In this document: positions 1 through 11,339 of the stretch, piece by piece
Layout: each line of letters opens with the position of its first letter
Position numbering within the stretch: position 1 is the stretch's first letter
Source: Moesziomyces globuligerus
Lineage: Eukaryota > Basidiomycota > Ustilaginomycetes > Ustilaginales > Ustilaginaceae
Assembly (NCBI GenBank): GCA_030849465.1
Contig: JARVLF010000016.1
Coordinates: 372,001-436,000, forward strand
DNA: 64,000 nucleotides
Direction: 5' to 3'
The notes under the pieces: generated by a model
What the model was told of the DNA's origin: nothing
The model's database searches: none
Seen by the model: only the letters and a program-made list of their open reading frames with translations
Made by a program: the position numbers and the translations under genes

Positions 1-393
1 AACACACTGCGCCAGACACGCCCCCAGCCTCGCGCAAGTGCCTGCGCCAACCGCCAAAAGGACATGCATGCCAGCCACTGGATCAGTCTCCGCCATCCGA
101 CCTCGCGTTCATTTAGGAGTTGGCAGCGCGAGCGAGCTTCGACCCACCAGCGCAAAATCACAGTTTCGGCGCTGCGCATTCGGCTCAACTGTTTAATCAA
201 CTGGCCTAACAAATATGCGTTTCTCTCACATCTCCACACGACCGGTGCCACGCTGTATGTACGCCCGCTACGAACCTGCGTCTCTCCCATTCGTTGCGAT
301 GATGTGCGATGCAATTGAGCGAGCAGATGAATAGACACAGAATAAAGCCCGAACTTTGTCCTTTGCTCGGATTGGCGGGGCGCGGTGTTCGGA
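1..393. other. Flank downstream of the kinase gene
   Basis: This is the 3' side of the minus-strand kinase gene. No open frame with recognisable similarity, RNA gene or repeat is visible. Confidence 0.4.
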
Positions 394-3300
394 TCAGGCG
401 GAGGGGACGGCAGCGGTGATAAACTGACTGCCTTTTCCCTCGGCCGGGACGCTACACGATGTGACGAGCGGCGCCTTGAGCCGCTGCCATCCGCGCCGAC
501 CTGTCCAGCCGGCGTGGCCAGCGAGGAAGCGATGCTGGCAAATCTGCTCTGCAGTCGGCCGGGCATCCACCTCGAGCTCGAGACAGCGCGAAATGAGGTC
601 CACAAAGTCGTCCACCCGTCCACCTCCGTCCGGCTCCGCCCCTTCCTTGTCCTTGCTTCTCGACCAGGCTGGGTCCAGGGGAGCCAGCTCCACCTCGTGC
701 TCCGTCAGCCCGCTGTCCGCCTCCGCGGGCCCGACGCGTGCGATCAGGCAGCGCTCTTTCAATGTCTGCGCGGCCCGAGTGCCTGCCTCCAGCCCCTGGA
801 CCGCTTCTTCGCCGTTCCAGAACGGGCACTCGCCGCACAGGAGCACGAATCCCACCACGCCGAGCGCCCATACGTCCTGCGCTTGCCCTGAATACTTTTC
901 GCCCTGCAATATCTCGGCCGCTGCATAGTCGAGCGTGCCGCTGAATGTATCGAACAGCTTGCCTGGGCGCACGTGAGCGGCGCTGCCAAAGTCGATGAGC
1001 TGCGCATTGCCCTCGCCATCCAGAATGACGTTTTCGTCCTTGATGTCTCGATGGACGATGTTGTTCGCGTGCAGGAACCACAGCGCATCCGCCACCTGCC
1101 CGAAGATGGTTCGGCACTGCGACGCTGCCAGTCCATCCGGCGCGCTCTCGACGAAGTCGAACAGATCCTGGCCCCTTCCGAAGCATGGCATCACGAGGTA
1201 GTAGAACTCGTGGTCTTCAAAGAAGTCGAGCATCTTGCAGATGTTGGGATGCGAGGGCGTGGCGCTGGTGGAGAGCGCCTCGGAACCTTTTGCTTCCTCG
1301 CCCGCGGCTTCCCCCCTCTTGTGAGCGCGATACTCCTCCAGCGTCTTGAGTCGCTGCGGAGCCCACGGCCTGGTCTTGGACGGTGGGACGTAGGCGATGC
1401 GTCGGAGCTGGTCCATGACATGGATCTCTACCGGGATCGGCCCGAGCACACGATGTCTGCGCCAGCAGTCGGCAAGGATTCGGCTCTTGATGATGTACTT
1501 GATCACCACCTCGTCACCCTGCGGACGTCCGTCCGGCCCCTTCTTCCTGGCTTTCTTCACCAGACCGTACGCACCGCGGCCCACATCAGAGACGATCTCG
1601 AAATCGGCGATGCTCTTCTCCCCTTTGAAGTCTTGCGGGTACAGCGGCCCCATGAGGCGCGGGTCACCCGACATGGTCGGCCTCTTGCTTCGCGGCAGCC
1701 GCAGCGTGGCGCCGCGTTCGAAACCGGCTTGAGGTGTGCCCGGACTGCCGCTAAAGAGCTGGACAGGTGTGCCTTGCAGCGGAAGTATCTTTGGGCCTGA
1801 TGCTAGCGGCGTCAGCGGCGTCGCGTCATCCGTGGCTGCCACGTGCGGCGAGACGGGTGAGAGATTGTCTTCGTCCTCTTCGTGCAAACTCGTCAGCTCG
1901 TCGCCCAGCACCGAGCCTGCCCTGCTGGCGGCGCGGCTCAGGCCGAGCTGCTTGAGCTTCTCCAAAACTTCGACGCCCAGGTCGTGGTCGTCCGAGTCGT
2001 CGCTATCGAGATCGCTATCATCTCCAAAGTCGGCGCCGCCAGCCTCGAATTCAGCCTTGGACGGCGACGGTAGGCCGGACATAGCCAACCGGTTGACACG
2101 CTGCGCGGAAGAGCCTGAGCTCAGGTTGGTCCCTGTGCGGCTTCTTCGGCCTGCCAATCCGACCCCCTGGCTTTCGAGATAGCGCGACCACTCTTCGGTA
2201 GTCGGTGTGCGCAGAAGGCTGCTGGATCCCAGGATGGCAGAGCCTGAAGGGGATCGAATGGGCTGCATTCTGGATCCAACCAACATGGACGTCGCGGCAG
2301 CATCGGCAGAGGAGGGCAGCACTGGATCTGCGGGTTCGTTGACGGAACAGCCCAGAACGGTATCGAGACGCGTCAAAGCGGCTCGAGAAAGCGTGTGTTC
2401 CGACTTTTGGCGAGTCGGAGGAGGTGGGCGCTGAGCGGGCACTGCGATCTGCCCAGACGATTGGGTCGATGGCGATGATTCCGGCGAGCCGATGTTCCGG
2501 TCCAGCGGACGCGATGCTAGTTGAGGCGAGTGGAACAGCGCCGCTTCGGTAGCGGTTGCGGACGGAAGCAGCAAGGCAGGGCTTGCGGAAGGGTCCCAGG
2601 CTATAGTGGATGACGAAGCGCCGGGCGACGCAGGCTGCGAATAGGCGAAGCTCCGGGTGTGACGCTGCGCCTCGAGGACGCTGAAGGGCGCGTTCTCCCA
2701 GCCGGTCTGCTTGCGAGCTCGCTCGCGGGCGGCAGCTCGGCCACCCCCGGCATTCGCAAACGTCATGGTCAGGCCGGAGTGCAGGGCCAGCTGGGAGCGC
2801 GATCGCAGCATGATCATGCCAGAATGACGGCGCGGTATGAGCGGCGAATAGATGCCTGCGGCGGAGGAGGATGAGAGGAGCTCTTCGGCGCTGGGTTGGA
2901 GACTGCTTTCTGGGCTGAGCGTATCGGCTTGGCCGCCCGCTTTCCCCGGCGGTGGAGAGACAGGGTCGGACACGGTGGCAACGACATTGACGACTTGTGG
3001 GATTGGTTCCGTTGCGTCGCAGGATGAAGGCTGTGTAAGATCGTCGGAGACCGCTCCGGCCGTCATGTCGGGCGGTTGCGTTGTCATGGCGGCAGGGTCC
3101 GCCGATGCTCTCGGGCCCTCGTCCATGCGCGGCACATGGCGCGTGTCGGGCAGAGCCGGGTCCGTCGATTCGGTCCGTGTTGGACTGGCCGGAGCGGTGA
3201 GCGAGGTGGAGGACGAAGAGGAGGTCAGCGCTTCCGGGGGCGATTTGATGGAGAGCGCGGGATCGAGCGACACTGGCGACTCGGTCGGCGGCGCTGGAGT

Positions 3301-3990
3301 CAATCGATCCGCGTCGCTACGAGAGACGACCGAGGAAGCGAGACTGGAGACGCTACCGGTGGAGTTGCGATTGGAGAGGGAGCGCAGCGAGAAGGCAGCA
3401 GCCGAAGAGGCTGTCGATGTGCGCGAAGATGCCGGTGGTCCAGAAGAGGCGGACCGATCGGGATGTGCGTCGCAACCCACGGAAGCTGCGCCTCTGACAT
3501 GGTCGCCCTCGGAAGCTCGCCGATCCGGAGTGCCCTCGACGACAGAGGCAGACGGAAGATCCGACGAGTGTGTACTGCTGCGGACGTGGCATGTTTCTTC
3601 TTCGTCGGATTCCTCGGGATAGCGTGCGAGGGACGACCGAAGGGGCCGGAAGAGCGAATGGCGCGACTCGTCACGAGGCTGTCGGGCAGACTGCGAGTCA
3701 TCAGACAGCGAGTTGCGGCCCCAGCTTCCGGATCGGGTGACGCCGCCCACGCCGCCGAGCTTGGACAGGCTCATGGAGCCGCTCTTGCGAGACGACGCCG
3801 AGTATCGCCTCAGGTCAGCATCGCCGTCATCGTCGTGATCAGCGTGCTCCCGATCCGAGTCGCTTGCGTCGTCGTCGCGCGAGTGCGATTGACCGGCGTA
3901 GGATGTCGATGCCTCGCTGAAGTAGCTGGCTCGTCGCAGCGACTCGGACGAGTTGAGCGCTGCGACGGTGCGGATCTGTTCGAGGGGCAT
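394..3990 (-). CDS. Ser/Thr protein kinase, PAS-kinase (PSK1/PSK2) catalytic type
   Basis: Intronless 1198-aa protein. The first ~790 residues are Ser/Pro/Ala-rich and low in complexity, and I see no PAS domain there. A protein kinase domain fills about residues 792-1170. It has the glycine loop GRGAYGLVKKA, the lysine in VVIKYIIKS, the catalytic loop HRDIKDENVI near residue 978, DFG in LIDFGSAA, and DVWALGV with the helix F aspartate. The wording of the catalytic loop, the following LDYAAAEIL and the PFWN segment resembles yeast Psk1/Psk2 and animal PASK, which regulate sugar partitioning and translation; that role is family knowledge, not shown here. The usual APE motif reads AAE. The gene is divergent from the TMEM135-like gene, with about 1.1 kb between starts. 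The start is the first ATG of the frame and is uncertain. Confidence 0.8.
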   Translation of the reverse strand: MPLEQIRTVAALNSSESLRRASYFSEASTSYAGQSHSRDDDASDSDREHADHDDDGDADLRRYSASSRKSGSMSLSKLGGVGGVTRSGSWGRNSLSDDSQSARQPRDESRHSLFRPLRSSLARYPEESDEEETCHVRSSTHSSDLPSASVVEGTPDRRASEGDHVRGAASVGCDAHPDRSASSGPPASSRTSTASSAAAFSLRSLSNRNSTGSVSSLASSVVSRSDADRLTPAPPTESPVSLDPALSIKSPPEALTSSSSSTSLTAPASPTRTESTDPALPDTRHVPRMDEGPRASADPAAMTTQPPDMTAGAVSDDLTQPSSCDATEPIPQVVNVVATVSDPVSPPPGKAGGQADTLSPESSLQPSAEELLSSSSAAGIYSPLIPRRHSGMIMLRSRSQLALHSGLTMTFANAGGGRAAARERARKQTGWENAPFSVLEAQRHTRSFAYSQPASPGASSSTIAWDPSASPALLLPSATATEAALFHSPQLASRPLDRNIGSPESSPSTQSSGQIAVPAQRPPPPTRQKSEHTLSRAALTRLDTVLGCSVNEPADPVLPSSADAAATSMLVGSRMQPIRSPSGSAILGSSSLLRTPTTEEWSRYLESQGVGLAGRRSRTGTNLSSGSSAQRVNRLAMSGLPSPSKAEFEAGGADFGDDSDLDSDDSDDHDLGVEVLEKLKQLGLSRAASRAGSVLGDELTSLHEEDEDNLSPVSPHVAATDDATPLTPLASGPKILPLQGTPVQLFSGSPGTPQAGFERGATLRLPRSKRPTMSGDPRLMGPLYPQDFKGEKSIADFEIVSDVGRGAYGLVKKARKKGPDGRPQGDEVVIKYIIKSRILADCWRRHRVLGPIPVEIHVMDQLRRIAYVPPSKTRPWAPQRLKTLEEYRAHKRGEAAGEEAKGSEALSTSATPSHPNICKMLDFFEDHEFYYLVMPCFGRGQDLFDFVESAPDGLAASQCRTIFGQVADALWFLHANNIVHRDIKDENVILDGEGNAQLIDFGSAAHVRPGKLFDTFSGTLDYAAAEILQGEKYSGQAQDVWALGVVGFVLLCGECPFWNGEEAVQGLEAGTRAAQTLKERCLIARVGPAEADSGLTEHEVELAPLDPAWSRSKDKEGAEPDGGGRVDDFVDLISRCLELEVDARPTAEQICQHRFLAGHAGWTGRRGWQRLKAPLVTSCSVPAEGKGSQFITAAVPSA

Positions 3991-5091
3991 GTGCTGAACG
4001 GAGGCTTTCGGGTGGGCCAGGGTATATTAGCTCATGCGCGATGCTGGTGGCGAAGGGTGGTCGGGTCTGGCGAAGATGTGAGGGCGTAAGGGGTGATCTT
4101 TGACGGTTCGCGGCGATGCTGACAGGATGCTGAAAGCGGTGCCAAGAACGAGGAGCGCCTTCGGTCGCTCGGCTTATCGCAACAGAGTCATGGGAAGCGG
4201 TCCGGCCGTTCGCAACGTTGCGGAAAGGTGATGGTGGAGGGATGAGGTCCAGCGCACCTAGTGCGGATGTTGGAGCTGAGCCCGTGACGCCACAGAATGT
4301 CGGGTCGCAGCCGCGTCGCTGAGGGGTTAGCCGGGCTGCCTGGAGATTCGGCGCGCGATTGGACTTGGTGGTCTGTCGCAAGACCGGATGTGCGTGGTCG
4401 GAGAAGGAGGGTTCGACCTCTTGGTGGAGCGGCTAGGCAACGGGAGGAATGAGCAGGGCGGCGGCTGATGAAATGGCTAGAGGAGCTGTGGGCGCAGATC
4501 GCTTTTTTGAGTGAGCGGCCTGCAGAGCAGGGGCGAGGAACGTGAACAGCAGAAGCGTCGCGACGCTGCTCTTGCCGCGGTTGGCACGGGCTCAGCACTC
4601 GGCAACTGCTGTGGCTCCAATTCCCCACTGAGCTGCCGCGAGGCGACCGCAATGTGACGGGTCTCAGGTCCTGCATCTCCTGCCAGGGCCCATACCGTGC
4701 TCTGCCGTTGGCGAACTCCCTTTTTTTTTCTAGTAATTAAAAAAAAAATGGGCTCTCGATTCTTCTCTGGAGCTGCAGCTGATTTTCTTGGTTTGGACGC
4801 AGGCTAGGAGGGCCAGTTAACAATCCCTGGGCTGGCAGCGTTGCGGAGCCAGGGCGACGGAATGCGGGCAGCAGCTCGAGTGCTGGCGGCTCGACCGGCT
4901 ATCGTCGGTTGCGCCACGGCAGAGCTCGTTGCTCGCCGTGCAGCGCAAGCATGCGGGGACGGCATAGGCAGCGACGAGTTCTCTTGCACGCGACATTCGC
5001 GACTCATCCTTCTCATCCACCATCGACCCTACCGCAGAGGTCCGCCGCCTTCCGACACTGGCATCCTCCGCATTTGTCTGGTGAAGTCGCG
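3991..5091. promoter_or_regulatory. Divergent intergenic promoter region
   Basis: This 1.1-kb stretch separates the starts of the kinase (-) and the TMEM135-like gene (+), so it should carry both promoters. Its only striking element is a T9/A10 tract at 4721-4748. No coding similarity is seen. Confidence 0.5.
4721..4748. promoter_or_regulatory. Poly(dT)/poly(dA) tract, probable nucleosome-free element
   Basis: Nine T, then CTAGTAATT, then ten A, forming a near-palindromic AT-only block inside GC-rich DNA between two divergent genes. Poly(dA:dT) tracts are known to exclude nucleosomes in fungal promoters; this role here is inferred. Confidence 0.4.
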
Positions 5092-7154
5092 ATGCCACCG
5101 ACCGGATCCAACCCAGCCAGCGATGGGCGCAACAGCAGCACTGCGGCAGAGAAGGCGGCCGAAGCTGGCGCACAGGGAGGCAGCGCACCTTCTTTTCGAA
5201 GATCGCCTGGTTTGCGCCTGCCTCGGATGACCAAGGTCAACCGGGACGACGATGATTCCAGCGATGACTCTGCGGACGAGTTTGCCCGTTGGCAAGCAAG
5301 CTCCGGACCGACCACTCCCAACATCTCCGAGACCGCTGCCCAGCTGCGTCGCAACCTGAGCGTCACCGCGTTGCAGGATCTTGCCCACATGCCACGAAGC
5401 CAGATCCGCAAGTCCGTGGGCAACAAGGTCTGGAGGCCACAGGACGAAGAGGCCCGCATTCCCAGTGACTGGGAGAGGCTCGCCGTCCACGTCGTCCGTG
5501 GCGGCCTTCGCGCAGGCAACCTCGCATTCGCATTGCGCGCCACGCTGATGCTGGTGCTCGAGCTGATCAAGTCGCTCCGCACGAAGAAGTTCAACCGTAA
5601 TGCCTTTGGCGTTGCGCTCCTCGGACCGCGAAACTTCCGCTTCGCAGCGTTGTTTGCCATGTGGGCCTCGCTCTACAAGGCAGTCCACAACGGTCTCCGT
5701 CTGATGACGCCTCCGCCCGTCAAGAAGCCGCGCTCCCGCGCAGCTTCGGCGGCTAGTGCGGGAACCTTCTCGCAGGAAAAGACGGACGAGACCGCATCGC
5801 TCGACGACGTCGGCGCGGGCAGCGGCACTGCTACGCCACGCTCCGGCAGGTCCGCCTTGGAGGGCAAATCACCAGAGGAAAAAGCCAAGGAGAAGGCAAA
5901 GCAAAAGCGTCGGGCTTTCATGCGCGACCCTCGCTCGAAGGTCTGGCACGCTTACGTGGCTGGCGCCGTCTCTGCCTTGGCTGTGCTCGTCGAGACTCCC
6001 GAAAACCGCATCGCCTTGGCGCAGCAGCTCTTCGTTCGCGGTTTGGAGGGATCGTACAACGTCTCGCACGAACGCGGGCTGATCAACATCCCCTACGGTG
6101 CCGTCATCACCTTCGGCCTCGCATGCGGACAGATCATGTGGGCGTGGCTCGAGGCGCCAGAGTCGCTGCCCAAGTCGTACAAGAATTGGATCACGAGAGC
6201 GTCGCAGGTCAGCCCGAGGGTGCCTGAGATCTATCGAGCCATCAAGTTCGAGGGCAAGGCCGACGCTGACTTTGCGCTCAAGTGGTTCCCGGACGGCAAG
6301 GTGCCTGAGCCCCTGTCGCTCAACCCGCTGCGCTATCCGGATGTGGCGCCGAATGGCATGAACCGCCGCGGCATCAAGGGCAAGAACGTGCGCAAGATCG
6401 TCGAATGGATGGATCGAACGCGAAAGGGTGACTGTGGCGGCGTGGTCGATTGCGCTCTTGTGCATCCGTGGGAGACGAACCACTGGCGCAGTCCGATCGA
6501 TCGCTTCATCGAGGTGACACGCTGGATCCTTCCGGTCTACTTGACGCTCCACTTCGTACCGGCCATCTTCTTGCGACCGGGCAAGTTCCTCAAGAACCCG
6601 GTCGATGCGACCATCCGTTCGCTGAAGGGCTCGGTCCGCTCGTCCTCGTTCCTGGGAGTCTTCGTGATCATCTTCCAGACGCTGTTCTGCGCGCAGCACT
6701 CGCTGTACAACTATATCCAGGCGAGCGAGAGGCTCAGGCGTATCGTGCCGCAGTGGTTCTCGCGTATGCTCATCAGCTCGTGGGTCAAGTGGGTCACCGG
6801 CTTCATGACCTGCCTCTCGCTCTTTGTCGACGACTCGAGGCGCCGCGCCGAACTGGCGGCCTACGTGCTGCCCAAGGGTATGGAGAGTGCCTGGTCGGTG
6901 CTGAGGAAGAAGTCGTACGTGCCGTTCGTGCCGGGTGGCGACCTGCTCCTCACCTCGGCAGGCATGTCGCTCGTCATGGGCACGTACGCGCAGAACCCGG
7001 AGCATCTCTCCGGACTGGTTCGACGAATCGTTTATCAGGTACGTACATTGTCGCTGCGGCTTCGACTCGATCGGAAACGCCTAGATCTGACCTCTTGTTG
7101 TGCTCCAACTCATTTCCACGCCTTGGCATCTCACAGTTCGTCGGCCGCAACTAG
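5092..7154 (+). CDS. TMEM135-like multi-pass membrane protein, two exons
   Basis: Exons 5092-7038 and 7137-7154 give 654 aa. The body ends with RRIVYQ at a CAG|gtacgt donor. The intron 7039-7136 ends in tcacag, and the last exon encodes only FVGRN plus a stop, in phase 0. The N-terminal ~180 residues are polar and acidic. Hydrophobic segments follow, with the TMEM135-type motif CALVHPWETNHWR in the middle (about residue 455), then several membrane spans including WILPVYLTLHFVPAIF and FLGVFVIIFQTLF. Animal TMEM135 is linked to mitochondrial/peroxisomal dynamics; the function in fungi is unclear. I chose the ATG at 5092, not the longer frame from 4909, because the upstream part is unlike a protein and lies in the promoter region. 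Confidence 0.7.
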
Positions 7155-9974
7155 ATCGAACAGAGAACAATCTCGCAATCTTACGATTCGTATACCTAGA
7201 TCCTTTGAGTCAATCATGGTCCGCTCTGCTTGCCCCAGCCCGATCGCATCTGGGTCGGGCGACTGACTGTACGCTGGCCCGAGTTTGAGATGGAGGATGG
7301 CGCTGACGATCCTGCCAATGGCACGTTTCAAAGCGGGCTCAGATGCTGCTCTGCGTCGCCGCGAAACCCGAGGGCAGACGAACAGAGGCAGCCGTGGCGG
7401 CCCTGCCGGCTTGCAATGTTGTCGGGATGGGGCGGAACCCATGGCGACAGAGGATCGACGCTGGTTGCAGAGCAATCACGTGCGTCTAGTCAGGCGAGCA
7501 AGAGAGGCGAAGCGACCACCATTGACGCCGAGGTGAGGCGCCGGAATACATTCAGTGAGCTGCTGCGCCGGTGCAGGGGATTGTGAAAGGGCCGCAGAGA
7601 ACATGTTGGGACGCACCCGTCAGGCGCTAAGCGGGCTTTGCAGGGCTCGATGCGGGGTGCATGGCCGGGAGAAATCGGATGCGCGTCCAGGCAAGCTCCT
7701 GCTCGAGTAGCCAACAGCCCGACTTCGGAGCGCTGCCCTTCGTCGGCATGCTCATGCAACTGCAGATCCTTTGGCCGCTAAAGCCGATGTCCCTCGAAAC
7801 TGGGTGCAGTAGTTCCCGAATGTGGGGAAGACAGTCCCCAGAGATGATGGGAGCCGCCCGGAAGTGCGGCCAGGGTCACTTGGGCAGCGCCCCGTCACTT
7901 GATCTGCGTAATGGTCGCTCATGTGCCCGCGCCGAATCACACTTGCCGTCGAGGGTCCAATCTGGCCCGCGTGTCGCGTGTCGATCATCGGTCACGCTTA
8001 CATAATCAGCCTCGACGAAAAGAAGGAGGATCAAGCCCCCCGAAGAGAACTTGATCCAGGTCCATATATTTGGGCAAGCCTCCCCCCATAGGAGAGAGGC
8101 GGGAGGGCGTCGGCGGTAGGTCAAATCGGGTGGCCGTGCAAGCCCACCGACCCCCTCTCTCCAGCCCCCATGCTTGAGCGGGAGTGGAAATGCCAAGGTC
8201 TGGACGGGGCGAAAAGAGTCGAGCAATGAACGAAAGGTGCACAGCACGGATGGGTATGGGTCAGCAGACAGTTTCCAAGGAGAGGACGAGATTGCGCAGG
8301 GGCCAACTGCAACAGCATCGAGCATGGGACAGATCCGTGCAAAAGAAGTCTGATCTTAGGCTTGGCCGGTCAACTCGAGGAAGAGGACTGCTGGCAGCCT
8401 GAGAAGGACTCCAATGCGACAGTGGCTGTGTGTTCGAAGCGATCGTGATGGCAAAGCCCGCTGTTATGGGGGAGGGCAGAGGTCACTTACAAGTATGAAG
8501 ATTCAAACTCGAGACGCGTGAGCCTGCCGGTATATATACTCTGCTCGACACTGCACTGAGCAGGCGGGTCTTCTTGACGTGGCGTTTGTGCGGCTTCGGA
8601 ACTACGCGATTTTGGCGCGGGCGCAGTGCTGCCAATCCTGATTTTCGAGTTTGGATGGCCGTATCCGTGTTTGCGAAAAACACCTCACCCCGAACGTGAG
8701 CATCAGATCGACGTGGTGATCACAGAAACAACACGACCGAAGGCTCTCAGCTTCTCATCTCACCGCAATACAGGCGGAAGCAAACCAGACGGAACTCCAT
8801 CGCGTGCCGGGAAGCTTTCGTAGAAGTCATGACGATATCATTCCAAAAGTCGAAGACAAAAGCCAAGTGTGTACGTCTCCGCTTCACCCGACTCATCCTC
8901 CGACAAAGATGCACCGGACGCGCTCGCGCGACGCTTCAAGCATCCGCAGCAGCTTCGGACGGGCTCATCCTTGCCAGGGTGGTGAAAGAAGCAAGAGAAT
9001 GGGTGCCAAAAATTGCCAGGCCATCATAGATGACAGCAAGGACGTGCAATATAGGTAATTTGCAATCAGCAATAAGCTTCTCCTCGGTAAAGACCTCACT
9101 GGATGAAGCGCTTGCCCCACTGCGTGTGCCAGTCAAGTCGATCGAGGGAAGAGAATCGTAGCGATGTGGGTATCGTGGTTGAGCCATCGAGATCGTGGCA
9201 CGGCAGAAAGGAGGATAAAATGATCCAGACAAAGTTAGCAATCGTCCGATGAATCAACGCATGCTTGCTAGACATCGCATCCAGGCGGATCCATCTGCGC
9301 CACCCGTGCAGAGCAGACGGACGATGCCGACGGATGCAAAGACTAGCAGCATGTTTGGGGTGGGGGGAGCACTTACGAATATGGTTAAGGAGATCAGGCA
9401 AGGTCCGCCCGCGGAGCCCTCGTTATATCCAGCTCGCCTCTCGTCTCTCGACGCGACTCAGCCAATTGACGCCGAGACGTGGAGGCGGCCCGTGCCGTCG
9501 CATTCATTCATCCAGGTGATCATCGGTGTGATGAGCGACAAATTCGTCGAGGTGTTAGTTCAATTGCTGTTAGAGTCAAATATCATCAAGGACGCGTTCA
9601 ATGAGCCTCGGATCCGATTACAAAAAGGGTTTGTGAAAACTTCCCACGCCTCTGTCCTTTTCCGTGCCCAAGATTCGAACTTTGGCCCCTCCCAGAAATG
9701 GCCAGGACCCACACGTGATGCATTTGGGGCTGACCGTCGCTGAGAGGGGAAGGGCCGAGTTGACTTGAGCGCTGGCTAGAGGTGCTGTGAGGTGGGAAGT
9801 CAGTAGCAGCCTAGGGCACCTGCCGACAAGCGCGGCCGCCAGTCCGTCAGCTGGCCGCTGGAAACGAGATCCAGTGAATCGCGCGAGCGTCTTGGCTGGA
9901 GGAAGAGAGCTGCTGCTGCTTGCTTCACCTTCACGCCTCTCGTCACCATCAAGACTCCATCAACATCGCCCAAC
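7155..9974. other. Gene-poor intergenic region (2.8 kb)
   Basis: Between the TMEM135-like gene and RPS18. Only short frames without recognisable similarity occur, on both strands. A good TATA-like box lies at 8531, but no convincing gene follows it. I found no tRNA, 5S rRNA or snRNA signature. The right end is the RPS18 promoter. Confidence 0.45.
8531..8538. promoter_or_regulatory. TATA-like box without an assigned gene
   Basis: TATATATA in a GC-rich background, 1.4 kb upstream of RPS18. It could serve an unrecognised transcript on either strand. It is reported only as a sequence match. Confidence 0.25.
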
Positions 9975-11339
9975 ATGTCTCTCGTTCCCCCCGACCCGTC
10001 GCAGAACTTCGCCTTCATCTTGCGGTGAGCATCAGACCGAATCATGGTTCACTATCGCGCAGTCCCAGTCAGCAGCCAGCGAGTCATCCAGCATAGTTCA
10101 ACACGACCCAGCATTGCAAGCAGCATATCTATCGCCGACGAAGTCCACCCGACACAACGACAAACGCCTTGCGATCTTCGGTTCCTAGCGATGCGTACGC
10201 ATTTGGCTACTCTGCACTCATATGCCGACGCAGAATTGATCAGTACGGCGACTCGCCTCGGCACTGGGCTTTAAGCACGCAGGTTGTTCGCTTGGCAGTG
10301 GTATGGAGATGCCGAGGATCGTGCTGGAACGGTGCTGCATTGTCAAGGAGAGACGCATCAGGCTGCACTGCTCGTCAGGAACAGTCCGACCGGGAGGTCA
10401 GGGCTATGATGATCACAATGCCTCCCTATGGCTTCAAGCGACGAAGCAATGATCCACCAGCAACATCTAGCACACCAGCCTCTCCAGCATTCGCGAATCT
10501 GCAGCCCTATGCCAGCTCCAAGAGGCGGTCGATCACGCCCATCGAACCTCATCGTGCGGAAACGACTTCGCGCGTCCTCGCCCTCGCCCATGCTGCTGCC
10601 TCTCACGGCAAAACTGCGCTTGCCCCTTACGGCATCTTGCATTCTCTCGGCTCCATTCAGCATCGATCACCTGCTGCTGCACGACTCGCTGGAACTGCTG
10701 CGCGATCCAACATTTTCCGACCCACCGCCGAAGCTCGTACTGACATCTGTTTCGTTGTCCTTTCCGCGACTCTCAGTCTGCTCAACACCAACGTTGACGG
10801 CAAGATCAAGGTCCAGTACGCCCTCACCCAGATCAAGGGTGTTGGCCGCCGATACGCCAACATTGTTTGCAAGAAGGCCGATATCGACCTCGGCAAGCGG
10901 TAAGTAGTCGAATACGCGCTAAAGGCAGTCACAGGGAGCAGAACGTAGAGACGTTGCAAGATCCTGTGTACTTGCCCAGCGGAAGGTCCAGCACATCGAG
11001 GCCTCATTCTGACACGCATCTACACTCCACTTCTTCGCGACGAACAGTGCTGGTGAGCTCAACTCCGATGAGCTCGAGCGCATTGTGACCATCCTGCAGA
11101 ACCCCGCCGAGTTCAAGATCCCCGCCTGGTTCCTGAACAGGCAGCGCGACATTGTTGACGGCAAGAGCAGCCAGCTCCTGTCGAACAACATCGACTCGAA
11201 GCTGCGTGATGACCTGGAGCGATTGAAGAAGATCAAGGCCCACCGTGGTATCCGCCACTACCTCGGCCTGCGTGTCCGTGGTCAGCACACCAAGACCACC
11301 GGTCGTCGTGGCCGCACTGTTGCCAACAAGAAGAAGTAA
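9975..11339 (+). CDS. RPS18: 40S ribosomal protein S18 (uS13), three exons
   Basis: Exons 9975-10024, 10777-10899 and 11048-11339 give 154 aa, close to the 146-152 aa usual for the family. Exon 1 encodes [16 protein letters not shown] and the first two bases of an Arg codon. Exon 2 carries [20 protein letters not shown] and [20 protein letters not shown]. Exon 3 carries [24 protein letters not shown] and the basic end [19 protein letters not shown]. Both introns are phase 2 with gtgagc/cag and gtaagt/cag borders, and both split an Arg codon. S18 sits in the head of the small subunit and contacts the P-site tRNA and the 60S bridge. The first intron (752 bp) is unusually long for this window. 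Confidence 0.95.

Noticed and set aside
8028..8057. 8-bp inverted repeat GGATCAAG/CTTGATCC
   Set aside because: Expected by chance and not near a gene end.
9655..9730. Minus-strand GTTCGAATC resembling a tRNA T loop
   Set aside because: The T stem has a mismatch, and no A box or matching acceptor stem exists at the right distance.
10400..10420. C-box-like ATGATGA in the RPS18 intron
   Set aside because: No D box within snoRNA distance.
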